DNA from: Nymphaea colorata
Lineage: Eukaryota > Streptophyta > Magnoliopsida > Nymphaeales > Nymphaeaceae
Reading direction: 5' to 3'
DNA length: 64,000 nt
NCBI RefSeq assembly: GCF_008831285.2
Contig: NC_045150.1
Span: forward strand, 10,926,001 to 10,990,000
A model generated the notes under the pieces. The model was not told where the DNA came from. It saw only the letters and a list, made by a program, of their open reading frames with translations, and made no database searches. The position numbers and the translations under genes were made by a program. Positions 59,414-64,000 of this stretch are shown here, piece after piece; position 1 is the stretch's first letter; every line of letters begins with the position of its first letter.

Positions 59414-61099
59414 GTATACAAGCCTTTGATTTTAAAGGATGGTAATGTCTAAGTTGAAAAAAAGGAAACTAAGCTGTATTTTCACGAAAGGGAAATACCC
59501 TTTAAAAAAAAGGATGTCGATTAAGGAAATTGATTTATTCCCTCCTATGAGTGGTATTTTTGTCTCTTGAAAATAAAACTTGGTTTTTATTTTTTCAACT
59601 TCATCTCAAACATCTCGCCTTCTTAAAATCCATGGCTCACACGATATGCATCTAATCAAGTATATAAGTGTTTGGTAGCTATATCTATAGAAAAATTGAA
59701 TAGTGATTTTAGCTATCAAGAACCATCTAGTTCACTTGCACAATAGAGAGAAAACAAGGAGAAAATTTTGATAGCCATATTAGCTATACAGTATTCATGA
59801 ACATTTTTTTTATAACCAAAGTCACAATTGACTCACCGTGATTGACATATACCTATGTTGTTTGAATCCCGATTCAAATATGCCAAACCAATTTGGGTGG
59901 GCAATTGCTGTGTGTAACTTAATGCTCATTTTTGTATTAATATTATTTTGCAGATTTTGAGCTTTTATTTCATATGCTTTATTATTTATCCAAAAAATAA
60001 AATTCACATGTTTCAGCTGTCCGATTCAGCAGCTTGACCGATTCGATGGGTTATCTTTCCTTTTTCCAGTACGAATTCTGAGCACTTAATTGGTAAGTTC
60101 GTTGCATGGCAAATTAAATGTTCCAACGTCAAACTAACTCATTATGTAGCCACATTGCAGAGCCTCTGGCTACGTGGCAGTATCATTAGAAAATGAAGCT
60201 CTAACGCTAGCTGGAAAATTAATCCCCACAGTTTCCAAAGAATATAAAGAAGCCTAGTTCTAGTTAAGGAAGAAGAAATTTTTCACTTGTACATGCACAA
60301 AGAGAAAACAACCTCTGACTCAACAGTAGCTGGTACTTTGATATTCCAATTCTAGTGCTGGCAAAGTAAAGATTGTCACAGGGACGTGCCACTTAACTTT
60401 GGTAGCACAATTCCTAAATAATTGCACGAACAGTTGCTTGGGAACAAGAATATCACGAAAATGTTTAGATATTTAAAATTAGAGAACTTCATTTTGATTG
60501 GAAAATGAAAAAGAACTCATGTCCATAGCGGCTATTATAAAATAAAAGATTGCATTCAATCTGCTAATATTAACTTAGTTGTTTGATCACATGCACCCAA
60601 GTATATATATTGCCCATAGAAACCATTTTTGCAACAACCAGCAGAATTTTGGCCGATTAAAATTTAATCAATGGCCAACCGATTGGATCAGATAGCAAAC
60701 TGAGCAGAAGATTTCGGATCAAGTTCCAACTTGGCTGATTTTACTTCGTCCTTTTTATCATATGGTTCTCATAAAACATGGCGATATCTGGGGCTTTACA
60801 CCACAGGAAAAGACCCCTTTGGAAATACACATCTTTTGTGATTCCCAATAGAAAGCGAACTAATGGAACAATGCAAATGTGTAAAGACCTGTGCATATAA
60901 CCAGCTGCACTAGCAATTATCTTCCTGATTCCGTTCTTCACACCAAGACCCTGCCTAGATATGTTCAGAAATATATATATATCGATATTTCAGCTAATTA
61001 TATTCGCAGTAGATTTATAGTGGATGTAATATGCTCATACATACTTTATTAATTGAAACCTCTCGTCTATGTAAACCAGTGGAAGTTCTCATTCATCAT

Positions 61100-62424
61100 T
61101 GTCGAGCGAGCACATGCATGATGCAGGAAAAGCAAAAATAACAATTTGCAAGATGAAATACTGAAGCGGGAAGGGAGCGGTGGAACAATTCAGACCAATG
61201 ATGCTTACGTTACAGGAGGAAATTCAGCGAATAGCCGCTTCATTTGCCACCTATGGCGGACTGAAACCTTGATTTCTCGAACCCCTGTGACAAGGATAAT
61301 GTCATCCAATGGCTCTATAATGGTTCTATTGTTAACGTATGAATCCACAAGCTCAAAACAGTTAGGACCATTCTGCTTACGCATATCCAACAGTTATCAA
61401 ACTCCACATATATGCGATAACTGAATAGCGATAAACTTGTTCTTTTGGCTGCCAGGTCAACCTATTAACTACGCCGTAAAACGAGTGGTAGCATGAGCTG
61501 TTCAGAACAGCAGTATACCGGTCCCCAACCTAACTACGGCCTAACGAGTGGTAGCATGAGCTGTCCAGACTTAGGTGCATTTCTCTAGGGCCTTTCCACT
61601 TTCCTGGCTAGTGTGCTATTGAAGATCTACCTACAAGTACTATAGCTGTTCTTGCTCAGATTGGGTGCGTTTGGGAAATTGGTAACAAAAGCTGACTGTA
61701 GCATGCAGAAATATTACTAAATATAAGTAAAAAGGTCTCTCTCTCCCTCTCTCTCTCTCTCTCTGAATGATGGGTAGCACAACAGGTTAGGCTGGGTTTC
61801 ATGTATTGACCACGTCATCTTGAAGAATATTGTCCGGATGGTATTGAAGAGTGGTGATGTGGAATTAAGGGTGCCATTGTAGAGGCTAATTTGACCTGTT
61901 CTTGTCTTCCCCTCTTCCTCTTATGATTTTCATTTAAGAAATTTGACATTTTCATGGAAACAACTCTCTCTCTCTCTCTCTGAATCGAAATACCCGTACA
62001 CTCTTATGATTTTCGTTGAAGAAAATTTGCATTTTGAAGGAAGCAACACAATGCATATTTGTTCTTGTGATCCGAATAACAGTTTGGGTCTCTTACCTAC
62101 AGGTTTCTAGGAGCAGCGAAGGGCATCATTAGCATACTCAATCCATACACAAGGATCTTTCCTTCAGATATTGTGGTCTTTATTAAAGTGAGCAGTGACT
62201 GCAAAACAAGTCCAACCAAAGAAGTAGTTGAACCTATCACTGGTAAAAAACCTTGAAGAACAAGAAGAAGGAGGAGGAGAACAAGAAAGAAATCATGATG
62301 GGAAAGTTGATGAAGATAACAACCTGTGATAATAGCAATTGGAGATACAGATATGAAACAGAACCAGCGGTCAGATTATGGTACCTGTTAACTTCACCTT
62401 CTGCCCATCGATCCCATTATGCGT
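61100..62424 (-). pseudogene. unknown small gene, copy R (disabled)
   Basis: Blocks equal to copy L: 62385-62424 (exon 1), 62097-62198 (exon 2), a block ending at 61895, 61209-61372, and the last exon near 61108. The initiator ATG of L is ACG here. Exon 2 has TGA where L has TGC (the first Cys) and a TAG near its end. The last acceptor is CAT instead of CAG. In contrast, the 61209-61372 exon is open where L has a TGA. R is therefore a pseudogene, though of different damage from L. Confidence 0.5.
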
Positions 62425-62579
62425 GGTTGCGGTGAAGAATTTAGGACCCTTGTTCGAATGTTTACATAAAATCCTTCTTGCTAGCTGCTGCCTGTGCAAT
62501 CACAGCAGTTGTATGTGCACACTTACATAGACGCAGAGTTAAACCACAAACTACTTTGCACACTAACTTGGTGGATGAA

Positions 62580-62641
62580 GTCAAGTGTACCAGTAAGCAT
62601 GCCCCAGCCTGTCAAGTGTACCAGTAAGCATGCCCCAGCCT
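62580..62641. repeat. 31-bp tandem duplication
   Basis: Two adjacent exact copies of a 31-bp unit starting GTCAAGTGTACCAGTAAGCA (62580-62610, 62611-62641). Unit L has a single related sequence, so it arose in R. It lies just upstream of copy R's gene. Confidence 0.85.
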
Positions 62642-63522
62642 TACTCCTTAACTGGAAGTTTGACATTGTTAAGGAGGCGAGCCATCCCCAGCAGGACAAG
62701 TAAGCATGCCACAGCCTCACTCCTTGAGATCATGCATGAATCTTTCTCTGTCACTTAAGGAATTAATAAATAAAATGCAAGAGAAACTTTCAGAAACATT
62801 ACTTCAATTAATTAAGAATTGGCTATAATGAATGCCTTTTACTTAGAAGCTATGAAGCCAATCAATAGTTAGAAGCATATGATCTTTAAATTTGGTTTTC
62901 CTAGCAACAGATTTAAAGTATTTCTGACAGTGGATCAAAATCGTATTACCTGAACATGATCCGGCAAAATGCGAGGGCATCGTTTATGAATTAATTTCAT
63001 ATTCATTGGATCTATCTAAAGAACCTGAGTACTTCAATCGGACAAACTAGATCAACAAGCGGGCCAGATTTGGGTGATTATTTTTTAGGATATCACATGA
63101 GGGTGGATCCGAATAACCTATATGGCATTTTTTTCCAATTAACATTTGCTTCTTTTAGGTTATGAGTTTGACACCAGTTTCCATCTTCTCGACCTAAGCT
63201 AGCAATCTCACACTGACAATTACACGTCACAAATCGCTTGATTTTGCTACAGCTTGATGGGTTCCATATATGAACATTCCATAATCCGAATGGGTCGATG
63301 AAAAACCTACATTAAGTTGATCATATGTTGGAGTTTAATAGTGTTTTTATAATATGCAAAAATCAATGGCACTTATAGCATTAACATTTTATTTGCAGAA
63401 AAGTCTGCATTTTTCATAAAAGAAACTTAAATGAAACATGTTTTATATCAAAATATTTTTTGTAAAAATATTTGTACATTTATATTTTTGTTTTAAATTT
63501 TTTTTTATAAGAACTTAAGGAG

Positions 63523-63571
63523 TCTGGTTTTAATCCCTGACCTAATGGTCTGTGATCTGCCAATTACTCAA

Positions 63572-63667
<96 letters not shown>

Positions 63668-63727
63668 ATATTTATATATATATATAAATTTGTAGGTCTC
63701 AAGACATTAGGTCAGGGGCAAAATCAC
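63523..63727. mobile_element. MITE-like element with microsatellite, copy in unit R
   Basis: Same arms as at 9582-10086 (TCTGGTTTTAATCCCTGACC at the left; GGTCAGGGGCAAAATCA at the right) around a CT run and a TA run of about 100 bp, much shorter than in L. Confidence 0.45.
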
Positions 63728-64000
63728 ACGGCTATTAAGTGCAATGATTACAGTGTATTTTTTGCTATCTAATTTTACATATGTGATCTTAAGAATAAGC
63801 TGATATCAAGCATATAATGAGTGAATCATTTTCTAAAATTTAGATGCACAGCTCATATATTGAACAGTTTATTTTACATCAAAATTCTGATGATGGAGAA
63901 ATCTCTATCTTCCTTAAAAACAACTTAAACCAAACCATGTTTCTTATCAAATTAGTTTTTATTAACATGTTATGATGTTTTTGTTTTGTTTAACGAATTG

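Overview
This is nuclear DNA from a seed plant, probably a non-grass angiosperm that cannot be named from this window. The evidence is GT-AG exon fragments, Ty1/copia and Ty3-like LTR retrotransposon remains primed by initiator tRNA-Met, hAT-type miniature elements with 8-bp target duplications, long (TA)n tracts, and a run of exactly 100 N (41668-41767), the usual placeholder for a gap of unknown size. No rRNA gene, tRNA gene or CRISPR array was recognised. No complete, undamaged protein-coding gene can be shown.

Layout. 1-6.6 kb: a copia reverse transcriptase relic, two decayed minus-strand exon regions (one starts with a transit-peptide-like segment), a 960-bp hAT-like element and a minisatellite. 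6.6-15.1 kb: duplication unit L, carrying a small minus-strand multi-exon gene of unknown function, followed by a partial repeat of its distal end. 17.5-22.4 kb: a diverged second copy, M. 22.4-26.2 kb: a copia RNase H/LTR relic, a dispersed repeat and a DNA-transposon relic. 26.2-31.2 kb: AT-rich DNA, then segment A. 31.2-34.9 kb: plus-strand exons of an unrecognised gene among TA-rich DNA. 34.9-37.46 kb: a truncated Ty3-like element. 37.46-41.67 kb: a decayed Ty1/copia element ending at the gap. 41.77-44.75 kb: segment A again. 44.75-52.7 kb: rearranged Ty3-like sequence with a ~2.9 kb LTR. 52.7-59.1 kb: mostly empty, with a few exon-like or decayed fragments. 59.1-64 kb: a third copy, R, of the unit seen in L, arranged as the start of a tandem repeat of about 4.75 kb.

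The window is mainly a record of duplication and decay. Three copies of one gene-bearing segment keep the same splice-site layout but carry different disabling changes. A 3-kb segment is repeated on either side of the retroelement block, and the second copy lacks about 6 kb at a short microhomology. One Ty3-like LTR has a primer-binding site on one side and a polypurine tract on the other, in the order expected of a permuted or tandem element. No new biological system was found. The best leads are the unrecognised three-copy gene family and the exon set at 31.4-34.8 kb.
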